15,877 bases of DNA. It comes from an uncultured beta proteobacterium (GTDB taxonomy: Bacteria; Pseudomonadota; Gammaproteobacteria; Burkholderiales; Rhodocyclaceae). Below the pieces are notes generated by a model. That model worked only from the letters and a program-made list of their open reading frames with translations, had not been told where the DNA came from and did not search any database. Positions 1 through 6,786 of the stretch are shown here, piece after piece. The DNA lies in the NCBI GenBank assembly GCA_903930395.1, contig CAIYYE010000536.1, forward strand, positions 1 through 15,877. The letters are read 5' to 3'. The position numbers and the translations under genes are program-made. How positions within the stretch are numbered: the stretch's first letter is position 1; each line of letters opens with the position of its first letter.

Positions 1-34
1 AGACTGGTTCCTGCGTGGCGCGCGTCGACTTCAT
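1..34 (-). CDS. cysW: Sulfate ABC transporter permease CysW, N-terminal fragment
   Basis: Only the first 11 codons are in the window (MKSTRATQEPV), read leftwards from an ATG at 34-32. That ATG overlaps the TGA stop of the upstream permease gene in an ATGA arrangement, which is typical of translationally coupled transporter subunits. In this operon type the gene after cysT is almost always cysW, the second membrane subunit of the sulfate/thiosulfate importer. The identity rests on position, because the fragment is too short for any domain evidence. The rest of the gene, and probably the ATPase gene cysA, lie beyond the left edge. Confidence 0.6.
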   Translation of the reverse strand, partial: MKSTRATQEPV

Positions 35-906
35 GCCGTCACCCCGCCCGCCCGTGCCGCTGCGACTTCGAGCGGCTCGCTGTTCTTGTGGCGATTGGCC
101 GTCCACCACTGCAGCACATTGACCGCCAGCAAAAGGATGAAGGACAGGGCCAGCATGACGACGGCGAGCGCCGTGGCGCCGAGCACATCGTATTGCTCCA
201 GCTTGGAAATGATCAGCAAGGGGGTGATTTCCGAAATCAGCGGCAGGTTGCCGGCGATAAAAATGACCGAGCCGTATTCGCCGACCGCCCGGGCAAAGGC
301 CAGCGCGAAGCCGGTCAGCAGTGCCGGGAAAATGGCCGGAAAAATAACTTTGACGAAAGTCTGCCAGCGCGAGGCACCGAGCGAAGCGGCCGCCTCCTCG
401 ACTTCGGTTTCGATGTCCTCAATCACCGGCTGCAAGGTGCGCACGACAAACGGCAGCGTGATGAAGGTCAGCGCCACGACGATGCCGAGCGGCGTGTAGG
501 CGACCTTGATGCCGAGCGGCTCAAGGTACTGCCCGAGCCAGCCATTACCGGCATAGAGGGTGGCCAGGGTGATGCCGGCAACGGCGGTCGGCAGGGCGAA
601 GGGCAGATCGACCAGCGCGTCGACAAAGCGTTTCCCGGGGAAGGGGTAGCGCACCAGTATCCAGGCGACGATCAGGCCGAAAAAGGCGTTGATCGCGGCA
701 GCCAGGAAGGAGGCGCCAAAGGTGACCCGAAACGCGGCCAGCGAACGCTCGCCGAGGGCGATGTCGATGATCTGCCCGAAACCGAGCTCGGAGGCCTTGA
801 GCACCATGCCGCCGAGCGGCAGCAGGATCAGGATGGAGAGATAGACCAGCGTGTAGCCCAGCGCCAGGCCAAAGCCGGGCAACACGCGATGCGTTTTTGC
901 AGCCAT
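31..906 (-). CDS. cysT: Sulfate/thiosulfate ABC transporter permease CysT (CysU)
   Basis: This 291-residue inner-membrane protein is one of the two channel subunits of the CysPTWA sulfate/thiosulfate importer. Hydrophobic segments lie near residues 13-35, 60-85, 103-120, 138-160, 190-210 and 240-268, the usual six-helix MetI-type fold. The EAA loop that docks on the ATPase is clear near residues 170-190 (EEAAASLGASRWQTF). The stretches LPTAVAGITLATLY and ARAVGEYGSVIFIAGN are characteristic of CysT. Its ATG follows the stop codon of the binding-protein gene with no gap (TAA-ATG), and its own stop overlaps the cysW start by 4 bases, so all three should be one transcript. Length is slightly above the roughly 275-residue norm because of the C-terminal tail. 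Family call is secure. Confidence 0.96.
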   Translation of the reverse strand: MAAKTHRVLPGFGLALGYTLVYLSILILLPLGGMVLKASELGFGQIIDIALGERSLAAFRVTFGASFLAAAINAFFGLIVAWILVRYPFPGKRFVDALVDLPFALPTAVAGITLATLYAGNGWLGQYLEPLGIKVAYTPLGIVVALTFITLPFVVRTLQPVIEDIETEVEEAAASLGASRWQTFVKVIFPAIFPALLTGFALAFARAVGEYGSVIFIAGNLPLISEITPLLIISKLEQYDVLGATALAVVMLALSFILLLAVNVLQWWTANRHKNSEPLEVAAARAGGVTA

Positions 907-1905
907 TTACTTGCTTTGGTAAATCTGGTCGAAACTGCCGCCATCCTTGAAATGGGCAGCGAAAGCCTTGTTGGCGCCACCAAACACCTCATCGACCGTA
1001 AAGGTCTTCACCAGCGGAAAAGAACTGGCGTATTTCTTGAGTAGCTCGGCATCACGCGGGCGAAGGTAGTTCTGGGCGGCATTCTCCTGGCCTTCCTTTG
1101 ACCACAGGTATTCCAGGTAAGCCTGCGCCTGCTTGCGCGTGCCCTTCTTGTCCACCACCTTTTCAACCAGCGCCACCGGGAACTCGGTCTGCATGGTCAG
1201 GCTGGGATAAACCACTTCGAACTCGCCCTTGCCGAATTCCTTGGCGATCATTTCGGCCTCGGACTCGAAGGTGATCAGCACGTCGCCCATCTTGCGCTGC
1301 ATGAAAGTCGTCGTCGCATCGCGGCCACCGGCGGCAAACAGCGGGGCATTCTTGAGGAGTTTGCCGAGGAATTCCTGCGCCTTGGCATCGTTGCCACCCG
1401 GCTGCTTGAGCGCCCAGGCCCAGGCCGACAGATAGGTGTTGCGGCCGTTGCCGGTGTTCTTCGGGTGCGGAATGATCATCTGGACGCCCGGTGCAGCCAC
1501 GTCCGACCAGTCCTTGATGGCCTTCGGATTGCCCTTGCGGACGATGAAAACCATGGCCGAGGTATAGGGCGAGGCGTTATTCGGGAATTTCTTGGTCCAG
1601 TCTTTGGCGACCAGGCCCTTCTCGGCCAGGAACTCGATGTCGTTGGCCTGGTTCATGGTCACCACGTCGGCTTCCAGGCCATCGGCAACAGCCCGCACCT
1701 GCTTGGTCGAACCGCCGTGCGACTGTTTCAGTTCGAGACTTTCACCCGATTTCGCCTTCCAGTATTTCTGGAACATCGGGTTGTAATCCTTGTAAACGTC
1801 GCGCGCCACGTCGTAGGACGCGTTGAGCAGGGAAACATCGGCCAGCGCGACATTGGCCAGCAGCGAGAAAAGTACGGAAACAAGGGATAGGCGGACACGG
1901 GTCAT
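907..1905 (-). CDS. Periplasmic sulfate-binding protein (Sbp/CysP)
   Basis: This 332-residue periplasmic solute receptor delivers sulfate (possibly also thiosulfate) to the CysTW permease. A signal peptide spans about residues 1-22 (cut after NVALA). The mature protein begins DVSLLNASYDVARD, the standard start of this family. Family signatures are HGGSTKQVRAVADGLEADVV near residues 63-83 and HPKNTGNGRNTYLSAWAWAL near 146-166, both contributing to the anion-binding cleft. An SD-like GGAG sits 7 bases before the ATG. It is the first gene of the operon, as is common in proteobacteria. Sbp and CysP are close paralogues and cannot be told apart reliably here, so no symbol is given. Regulation by CysB is expected for the family, and a candidate LysR-type box lies upstream. 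Confidence 0.95.
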   Translation of the reverse strand: MTRVRLSLVSVLFSLLANVALADVSLLNASYDVARDVYKDYNPMFQKYWKAKSGESLELKQSHGGSTKQVRAVADGLEADVVTMNQANDIEFLAEKGLVAKDWTKKFPNNASPYTSAMVFIVRKGNPKAIKDWSDVAAPGVQMIIPHPKNTGNGRNTYLSAWAWALKQPGGNDAKAQEFLGKLLKNAPLFAAGGRDATTTFMQRKMGDVLITFESEAEMIAKEFGKGEFEVVYPSLTMQTEFPVALVEKVVDKKGTRKQAQAYLEYLWSKEGQENAAQNYLRPRDAELLKKYASSFPLVKTFTVDEVFGGANKAFAAHFKDGGSFDQIYQSK

Positions 1906-1935
1906 GGCTTTGCTCCAAATGCAGTGAATGCGAAT

Positions 1936-1954
1936 TTATCCGAGTCACTTATAA
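1936..1954 (-). promoter_or_regulatory. Candidate LysR-type (CysB-like) operator before the sulfate-binding gene
   Basis: An exact inverted repeat TTAT-N11-ATAA lies about 30 bases upstream of the sulfate-binding gene start. This matches the general T-N11-A layout of LysR-family sites, and CysB, the activator of sulfate uptake, belongs to that family. Two imperfect direct repeats ending GAATTTA (1924-1938 and 1964-1978, 40 bases apart) flank it. The site is closer to the start codon than most activator sites, and no convincing -35/-10 pair was found, so the link to CysB is inference. Confidence 0.35.
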
Positions 1955-2059
1955 CCACAAAGATGAAATGTGAATTTACTTATTCTAAAAACGAAAATTT
2001 CTCCATTTTGGCAAGCCGGGCGGCAAGCGCCCACCCTATTCACTGGTCATCCAAGAGGC

Positions 2060-2065
2060 TATGAT
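2060..2065 (+). promoter_or_regulatory. Possible -10 element for the Pal-like gene
   Basis: TATGAT differs from the sigma-70 -10 consensus at one base and lies 30 bases before the Pal-like start codon. The best -35 partner at a 17-base spacer is TATTCA, only a 3/6 match, so the promoter is weak or needs help. Nothing else in 1906-2094 looks like a plus-strand promoter. Confidence 0.25.
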
Positions 2066-2094
2066 TCGGCCTTGCCCTCGTTACCGAAAATCCG

Positions 2095-2682
2095 ATGCGC
2101 GCCTCCCTGCCCCTTGCTTTCCTGTTCGCCGTGCTGCTCAGCGCCTGCGCTTTCAAGGGCGACATTCCGCCCGAAAAGCCAATGGCACAAAGCGGCCCCC
2201 TCAAGGTAGATCCCGCCCTGCTCGGCGCACCGGCTCCCGCCAGACAGGCGCAGCCTGGTCGCACATCCCCGCCTGCCACGCCGACGCCGATCGCTGCCAA
2301 CCCGGACAGCGAAACCAGGATCAAACTCGACCCGGTCGGCCTGCGCACCCAGCGCAGCGTCTATTTCGACCTCAACAGCGCCGCCATCAAGGCTGACTAC
2401 GAACCGGCGCTACGCGCTCATGCCCGTTACCTGGCCGAACACCCCCAGGCACGCGTACGCATCGAAGGTAATGCCGACGAACGCGGCACGGCAGAACACA
2501 ATCAACGCCTCGGCCTGAAACGCGCCGCCAACGTACGCACCACCCTGCTTGCGCACGGCGCTGTCAACAAGCAGGTCGGTATCAAGACACTGGGCGCCAG
2601 CAAGCCGAAAGAGCCCGGCCATGACGAAGCCTCCTGGGCAGAAAATCGCCGCTCCGACGTGGTTTACGAACGGGAAAAATAG
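2095..2682 (+). CDS. Pal-like OmpA-family outer-membrane lipoprotein
   Basis: This 195-residue lipoprotein probably ties the outer membrane to peptidoglycan. A lipoprotein signal occupies residues 1-17 with lipobox LLSAC, and Cys18 is the predicted lipidated residue. Residues 19-85 form a Pro/Ala-rich linker. Residues 86-193 are an OmpA-like peptidoglycan-binding domain, with SVYFDLNSAAI at its start, GNADERGTAEHNQRLGLKRA in the middle and WAENRRSDVVYE at the end, all close to Pal. The canonical pal gene sits next to tolB and ybgF/cpoB, which are absent here. It is therefore more likely a Pal paralogue standing alone between a sulfate operon and an unrelated cassette. No strong Shine-Dalgarno is visible before the ATG. 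A strong terminator follows the stop. Confidence 0.88.
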   Translation: MRASLPLAFLFAVLLSACAFKGDIPPEKPMAQSGPLKVDPALLGAPAPARQAQPGRTSPPATPTPIAANPDSETRIKLDPVGLRTQRSVYFDLNSAAIKADYEPALRAHARYLAEHPQARVRIEGNADERGTAEHNQRLGLKRAANVRTTLLAHGAVNKQVGIKTLGASKPKEPGHDEASWAENRRSDVVYEREK

Positions 2683-2702
2683 CCCCCCGGCAGCCCACAG
2701 CA

Positions 2703-2732
2703 AAAAGGCCTCGCCAAGCGGCGAGGCCTTTT
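2703..2732. terminator. Bidirectional Rho-independent terminator
   Basis: A perfect 13-bp stem (2703-2715 with 2720-2732) closes a 4-base AAGC loop. The stem ends in TTTT on the plus strand and TTTTT on the minus strand. It lies between two convergent genes, the Pal-like gene and the 60-residue ORF, and should stop transcripts from both sides. Confidence 0.9.
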
Positions 2733-2749
2733 CCATTTCAATCTTGCAA

Positions 2750-2932
2750 TTACTTTTCGGTTTCGCTCGGCATGCGAACCGGCCGATAGGCCAGCCATTC
2801 GGAAAACGGAATTTCATCAACTTCCAGGCGACGCCGCTCGACACTCTTGCGACGCTCGCGCCAGCCATTGGGCGGCCCGGATTCACGGACCCGGCGATCT
2901 CCGCACACTCGCTTCTCGTTTTTGACGACCAT
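2750..2932 (-). CDS. Small Arg-rich protein, function unknown
   Basis: This is a 60-residue protein I do not recognise by function. It is basic and charged, with no membrane segment or signal peptide. The centre carries RRVRESGPPNGWRERRKS followed by VERRRLEVDEIPFSEWL, a paired RR-x(3)-ERR pattern ahead of a more acidic, aromatic stretch. It is supported as a gene by an SD-like stretch (AGGAGCGAGG) just upstream of the ATG, by ending precisely beside a shared bidirectional terminator, and by not lying over another gene. No catalytic or metal-binding motif is visible. It could be a nucleic-acid or ribosome-associated peptide, but that is a guess. It may have its own promoter in the 2933-3091 gap, where I found no clear one on this strand. 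Confidence 0.65.
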   Translation of the reverse strand: MVVKNEKRVCGDRRVRESGPPNGWRERRKSVERRRLEVDEIPFSEWLAYRPVRMPSETEK

Positions 2933-3091
2933 TACACACCTCGCTCCTGCATCGCTTCGGGAATCACGCTCCCCGTCACGGTTTCAAGATATCGCCAAGC
3001 CCAATGTCAGTCAGTGAAGAAAATCACATCTCCCTCAAAATTGAAAATTAAACCCCGAGCCGCATTTCCATCACGCCAAACGCTCTCTTGA

Positions 3092-3121
3092 TTGACACAA
3101 ATTGAAAAGCACGGTGATACT
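3092..3121 (+). promoter_or_regulatory. Sigma-70-type promoter of the PhnD/c-di-GMP/cytochrome/SulP cassette
   Basis: A perfect -35 hexamer TTGACA (3092-3097) is followed after 18 bases by GATACT (3116-3121), a 4/6 match to the -10 that keeps the key A and T. Transcription would begin near 3128. This is the only good promoter in the 2933-3152 gap. Its position makes the TTG at 3102 (between the two hexamers) an unlikely translation start for the gene that follows. Confidence 0.55.
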
Positions 3122-3152
3122 CCCAAAGAAAACACAGAACTCAACATCCTTG

Positions 3153-4130
3153 ATGGTTTTCAGCGAGACAGCAGGCATGACCGATGCAACCAAAGATACA
3201 GTGGTAGCCAAAAACGCCGATGCGTTGATCCAACGCGATCGCGCGGGCGGCGAGCCTGGTCGTCGTCGGGTCGTGCTCGGACTGCTGGCAATGCTTGGCC
3301 TTACCCTGGACGCACAGACCATTCCCTGCGCCCGTGCGGCGGATGCGCCGCTGGTGATGGGAATATTCCCGCGTCGCCATGCAACGCTGACGACCGAACT
3401 TTATGAGCCGCTGGCTGCGTATCTCAGTCGCGAGCTTGGCCGCGAGCTCCAACTGGTCACCGCGAAGGATTTCGACGCATTCTGGGATGGCGTCGAGCAA
3501 CGGCGCTTCGATATTGTTCACTACAACCAGTTCCACTACGTCCGCTCTGCCGATAAATACCGGGTCATTGCACACAACGAGGAATTCGGCCTCGGCACCG
3601 TGGCCGGTGCGCTGTACGTTCGCAAGGACAGCGGCATCAGCGCGATCGGTCAGCTGCGCGGGCGCAAAGTCGTTTTCGGCGGCGGCACTGACGCGATGAT
3701 GAGCTACATCCTGCCGAGCTATCTCTTGCTTCAGGCTGGACTACAACCTACCGACTACGAGACCATTTTTTCGAAGAATCCACCGAATTCGCTGATTTCG
3801 CTGTTCCACGGCAAGGCCGATGCGAGCGGGGCGGGCGACATCCTTATCGACCTGCCAGTGGTACGCAATGCGATGGATACCAGCTCAGTCACGCACCTTG
3901 GCATGACCGAGCGGATACTGCATCTGCCGTGGGCGGTTCGCAAAGACATGCCGAAGGCACTCAGCGCGCGTATCCAGGCGCTGCTGGTCGGACTCAAGGC
4001 AAGCGAGGAGGGACGTGCAATCCTCACCCGTGCCGAGATGACCGGCTTCGGTGCAGCCAGCGACGTCGACTACGATCCGCACCGCCGCATCATTCGCAAG
4101 GTCATGCCGGCGATGACCATTCCGCGCTGA
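3153..4130 (+). CDS. PhnD-family periplasmic substrate-binding protein
   Basis: This protein of about 325 residues belongs to the phosphate/phosphite/phosphonate-binding (PhnD-like, type 2 periplasmic) family. After a long N-terminus, GRRRVVLGLLAMLGLTL (residues 36-52) looks like a Tat-type signal, with cleavage near ARAADA. The mature part opens LVMGIFPRRHATLTTELYEPL, and FDIVHYNQFHY plus GQLRGRKVVFGGGTDAMMSY are typical of the fold. No phosphonate permease, ATPase or C-P lyase gene is nearby, so a sensing role is more likely than transport: the next gene, 15 bases on, is a membrane GGDEF-EAL enzyme. The start is uncertain. ATG 3153 is used, ATG 3177 is equally possible, and TTG 3102 lies inside the promoter. 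No good Shine-Dalgarno marks either ATG. The ligand is unknown. Confidence 0.88.
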   Translation: MVFSETAGMTDATKDTVVAKNADALIQRDRAGGEPGRRRVVLGLLAMLGLTLDAQTIPCARAADAPLVMGIFPRRHATLTTELYEPLAAYLSRELGRELQLVTAKDFDAFWDGVEQRRFDIVHYNQFHYVRSADKYRVIAHNEEFGLGTVAGALYVRKDSGISAIGQLRGRKVVFGGGTDAMMSYILPSYLLLQAGLQPTDYETIFSKNPPNSLISLFHGKADASGAGDILIDLPVVRNAMDTSSVTHLGMTERILHLPWAVRKDMPKALSARIQALLVGLKASEEGRAILTRAEMTGFGAASDVDYDPHRRIIRKVMPAMTIPR

Positions 4131-4145
4131 CCTCGGAGAGTTTCG

Positions 4146-6215
4146 TTGCGCCTCGCGAGCAAGTTCATCCTCATGGTGGCCGGAATTCTCTCGGTCACGC
4201 TGGCATTGAACGCTTATTTTTTCCTGCACAGCCAGAACCGCATTCTCGAGCAGGAGCTCAATGAGCGCGGCCACGTACTGGGCCACTTGATTGCACTGAT
4301 CAGCCCCGATGCGATCCTCGGGCTCGACTTTCTGACACTCAACGACTATGCGCGCGAGGTCAGCCGACAGCAGGATGTCGTTTATGGCGTGATCGTCGAC
4401 AACGACGAGCAACCGCTGACATCGCATGTAAACGGCAGCAACGCGCACGTCCGCAGCGTCCTTGGCCTCATCGGGCCGGCGCCTGAGTACTTGCCACCGC
4501 CACGCTTAAAGGCACTGGTCCAGCAGCTCGCCCAGCTGCCCGACGTGATTCCGATTGACTTTCCGATCGTCCACGATGGGCGCCAACTCGGCCGCCTGCG
4601 GGTCGGCATGAGCCGCGAGGCGCTGACAACCAAGGCGCGCGAACAGCTGATCCAGCAATTCACCATCTATGCTGCGATCATCCTGTTCCTGTGCACCGCG
4701 ATCTACCTGGTGTTCAAATACAGCGTAATGCATCCTGTACAGCGCCTGATCAAGGTCTCGCAGGACCTCGGCCGCGGCGAATTCACGCTGGTTCCGGTGA
4801 CGAATGGAGACGAGCTCGGGCGCCTTGGCGAAACCTTTAACGAAATGACGCGCGAGATCCAGCGCGAACAGGCGAAGCTGCAATACCAGGCCAACTACGA
4901 TTCGTTGACCGCACAACCAAACCGTTTGCTGGGTGTCGAGCGGCTGCAGCAGGAGATTCACTCAGCACGCCGCCAGCAACAACACTTTGCCTTGATGATC
5001 ATTGATCTGGATGACTTCAAGATCGTCAACGACACGATGGGACACGCCGTCGGCGACCGATTGCTCGGGCATGTCAGCACCCACATCCGCGCCTGCCTGC
5101 GCGACGAGGACACGCTGGCACGCCTTGGCGGGGACGAATTCCTGGTGCTGCTGCCGCGACTCGGCCAGGCCAGCGATGCGCGAGACGTCGCCGACAGGTT
5201 GCTCGAGGCAGTCTCGGCACCAGTCACTCTGGACGGGCGCGAAGTAGTCGCCCATTGCAGTATCGGCATAGCGCTATTCCCGGACGACGGCGAGACGGTC
5301 GAGGTCTTGATGGCCAATGCCGACAACGCCATGTACCAGGCGAAGAAGCCCGGGCGACAGTCGATCTGTTTCTTCACCGCGGAAATGAATGCTCAGGTAC
5401 GCGAACGTCTGCAACTCGAACAGGATCTGAACAAGGTCCTTGCCCGCAACGAACTTCATCTCGTGTTCCAGCCGATCTTCCGCGCCGGAGACGGTGCCTA
5501 TGTCGGCGCCGAGGCTCTGCTGCGCTGGCAGCATCCTGAAAGAGGCCTGATCAGCCCGGCGACCTTCATCCCGATCGCCGAGAGCACCGGCCAGATCGTC
5601 GCGATCGGCGAGTGGGTGCTGCGCGAGACCGGCCGGCAGTTGCGCCGCTGGATGAATGCGGGGCTTGCGCCGGGCTACGTCGCGGTCAACATCGCGCGGG
5701 TTCAGTTGCGGGAGGACCTCCAGCAGCTCATTCGCAGTGTTCTCGACGACAACGCGCTGCCGGCGCAGGCGCTGGAACTCGAGATCACCGAAAATATCCT
5801 GCTCGACGACCACCAACAGATCAACACGGTGTTGGGGCACTTGCACGCTCAAGGGCTGCGCTTCAGCCTCGACGACTTCGGCACCGGCTATTCGTCGCTC
5901 AGTTACCTGCGTCGCTTCTCCTTCGACACACTGAAGATCGATCGCAGTTTCGTTGCCCCGCTGTGCGAGGACGCCAATGCCGCCGCCCTGGTCCGCGCCA
6001 TCGTCGCGATGGCGCACAGCCTCTCCCTGAAGGTCGTTGCTGAGGGCGTCGAAACCCCCGCCCAGCTGGAATTCCTCCAGAGTCTGGGCTGCGACTATCT
6101 GCAGGGCTACCTGCTCTCGCTCCCACTTGACACCGAGCATTTCACCGCCTTCCTCACCCGCTTGACACAAGCACCGCCCCCCTGGGGCCATGAGACGCTG
6201 CTGACCGATGGATAG
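4146..6215 (+). CDS. Membrane-bound GGDEF-EAL c-di-GMP enzyme with periplasmic sensor and HAMP
   Basis: This 689-residue inner-membrane protein is predicted to make and/or degrade c-di-GMP. The layout is TM1 (about 7-28), periplasmic sensor (30-170), TM2 (172-192), HAMP (193-245), GGDEF domain (about 255-415) and EAL domain (about 430-675). The GGDEF motif is exact (328-332), with an inhibitory RxxD site five residues before it (RDED, 319-322). The EAL domain keeps EALLRW (456-461), ELEITEN, DDFGTGYSSL, LKIDRSF and AEGVET, so both activities look possible. One oddity is YDSLTAQPNR where YDSLTGLPNR is usual. The TTG start is supported by GGAGAG at 4135-4140. The gene follows the PhnD-like receptor by 15 bases and overlaps the next gene by 8, which suggests a receptor-enzyme pair like NspS-MbaA. 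Confidence 0.95.
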   Translation: MRLASKFILMVAGILSVTLALNAYFFLHSQNRILEQELNERGHVLGHLIALISPDAILGLDFLTLNDYAREVSRQQDVVYGVIVDNDEQPLTSHVNGSNAHVRSVLGLIGPAPEYLPPPRLKALVQQLAQLPDVIPIDFPIVHDGRQLGRLRVGMSREALTTKAREQLIQQFTIYAAIILFLCTAIYLVFKYSVMHPVQRLIKVSQDLGRGEFTLVPVTNGDELGRLGETFNEMTREIQREQAKLQYQANYDSLTAQPNRLLGVERLQQEIHSARRQQQHFALMIIDLDDFKIVNDTMGHAVGDRLLGHVSTHIRACLRDEDTLARLGGDEFLVLLPRLGQASDARDVADRLLEAVSAPVTLDGREVVAHCSIGIALFPDDGETVEVLMANADNAMYQAKKPGRQSICFFTAEMNAQVRERLQLEQDLNKVLARNELHLVFQPIFRAGDGAYVGAEALLRWQHPERGLISPATFIPIAESTGQIVAIGEWVLRETGRQLRRWMNAGLAPGYVAVNIARVQLREDLQQLIRSVLDDNALPAQALELEITENILLDDHQQINTVLGHLHAQGLRFSLDDFGTGYSSLSYLRRFSFDTLKIDRSFVAPLCEDANAAALVRAIVAMAHSLSLKVVAEGVETPAQLEFLQSLGCDYLQGYLLSLPLDTEHFTAFLTRLTQAPPPWGHETLLTDG

Positions 6216-6786
6216 CGCCCCGGACGCCGCCCTCGCCGCAGGAAACGAGCGGCGTCGTGCCGCGCGCCGGGCGCGCCTCGCCATCGTGCTGCGCGGCGCA
6301 GTGGCCGCCGCCATCATCATCGGCTTCGCGCTGTGGGCACATCTGGGTTCCGGCCGCCCGGTTTTCTCGCCGCACGGCAAGCCGGAAGCCGGCTGGGAAG
6401 CCTTTCGGCAAGCCTACGAAGTCGACACCTTCGGCCGCGACGGATATTTCGTGCGGGCGATCCAGAACGGCTACAACCTCGTGCACCACACGCACCAATA
6501 CGCCTGGCGCTTCACGCGCAAGCGTGGGTCCGATCACCCGAATGCCTGTATCAATTGCCATAGCGCCGAGTCACTCGCTTACGCCTTTGCCGGCGGCGAC
6601 CGCTTCGATGCGCGCCTCGGCCGCCGCATATCCTTCGAGGAACACGTTCAGCGCTGCTATGCGACACATCTGGATGGCTTCGTGCCGACGATCTACGACC
6701 CGGCGGTCCGCGACATCCGTATCTTCGCGCGCATGGTCGCCCATCACCTGCAGCTCGGCGAAGGCGCCACCGAGGGAGCACCATGA
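6208..6786 (+). CDS. Membrane-anchored monohaem cytochrome c, SoxA/TsdA-like haem site
   Basis: This 192-residue protein has a basic N-terminus, one membrane helix (about residues 27-47) and a periplasmic domain with a single haem motif CINCH (114-118). Cys150 in RCYATHLDG lies where SoxA and TsdA cytochromes place a Cys that ligates the haem iron (compare the C-x(4)-NG pattern there), so His118/Cys150 coordination is predicted. I know no exact named family. It is shorter than TsdA and lacks a second haem. The ATG overlaps the GGDEF-EAL gene by 8 bases, and its stop overlaps the next cytochrome gene by 4 (ATGA), so the pair is probably co-translated. It may form a complex with the dihaem protein, as an electron-transfer or catalytic subunit. 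A general c-type cytochrome call is safe; the ligand assignment is inference. Confidence 0.82.
   Translation: MDSAPDAALAAGNERRRAARRARLAIVLRGAVAAAIIIGFALWAHLGSGRPVFSPHGKPEAGWEAFRQAYEVDTFGRDGYFVRAIQNGYNLVHHTHQYAWRFTRKRGSDHPNACINCHSAESLAYAFAGGDRFDARLGRRISFEEHVQRCYATHLDGFVPTIYDPAVRDIRIFARMVAHHLQLGEGATEGAP

Noticed and set aside
88..1044. 318-codon open frame on the plus strand
   Set aside because: It runs antisense across cysT and the sulfate-binding gene; the translation is rich in D, G, Q and R with no family features.
2410..2886. 158-codon minus-strand frame over the Pal-like gene and terminator
   Set aside because: It crosses a strong bidirectional terminator and the conserved Pal domain, and competes with the better-supported 60-residue ORF.
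3153..4130. Calling the PhnD-like gene a phosphonate importer component
   Set aside because: No permease, ATPase or phosphonate-degrading genes are nearby, and its neighbour is a signalling enzyme.
5274..6380. 368-codon open frame on the minus strand
   Set aside because: It is antisense to the EAL domain and first cytochrome gene, whose motifs are intact; no recognisable product.
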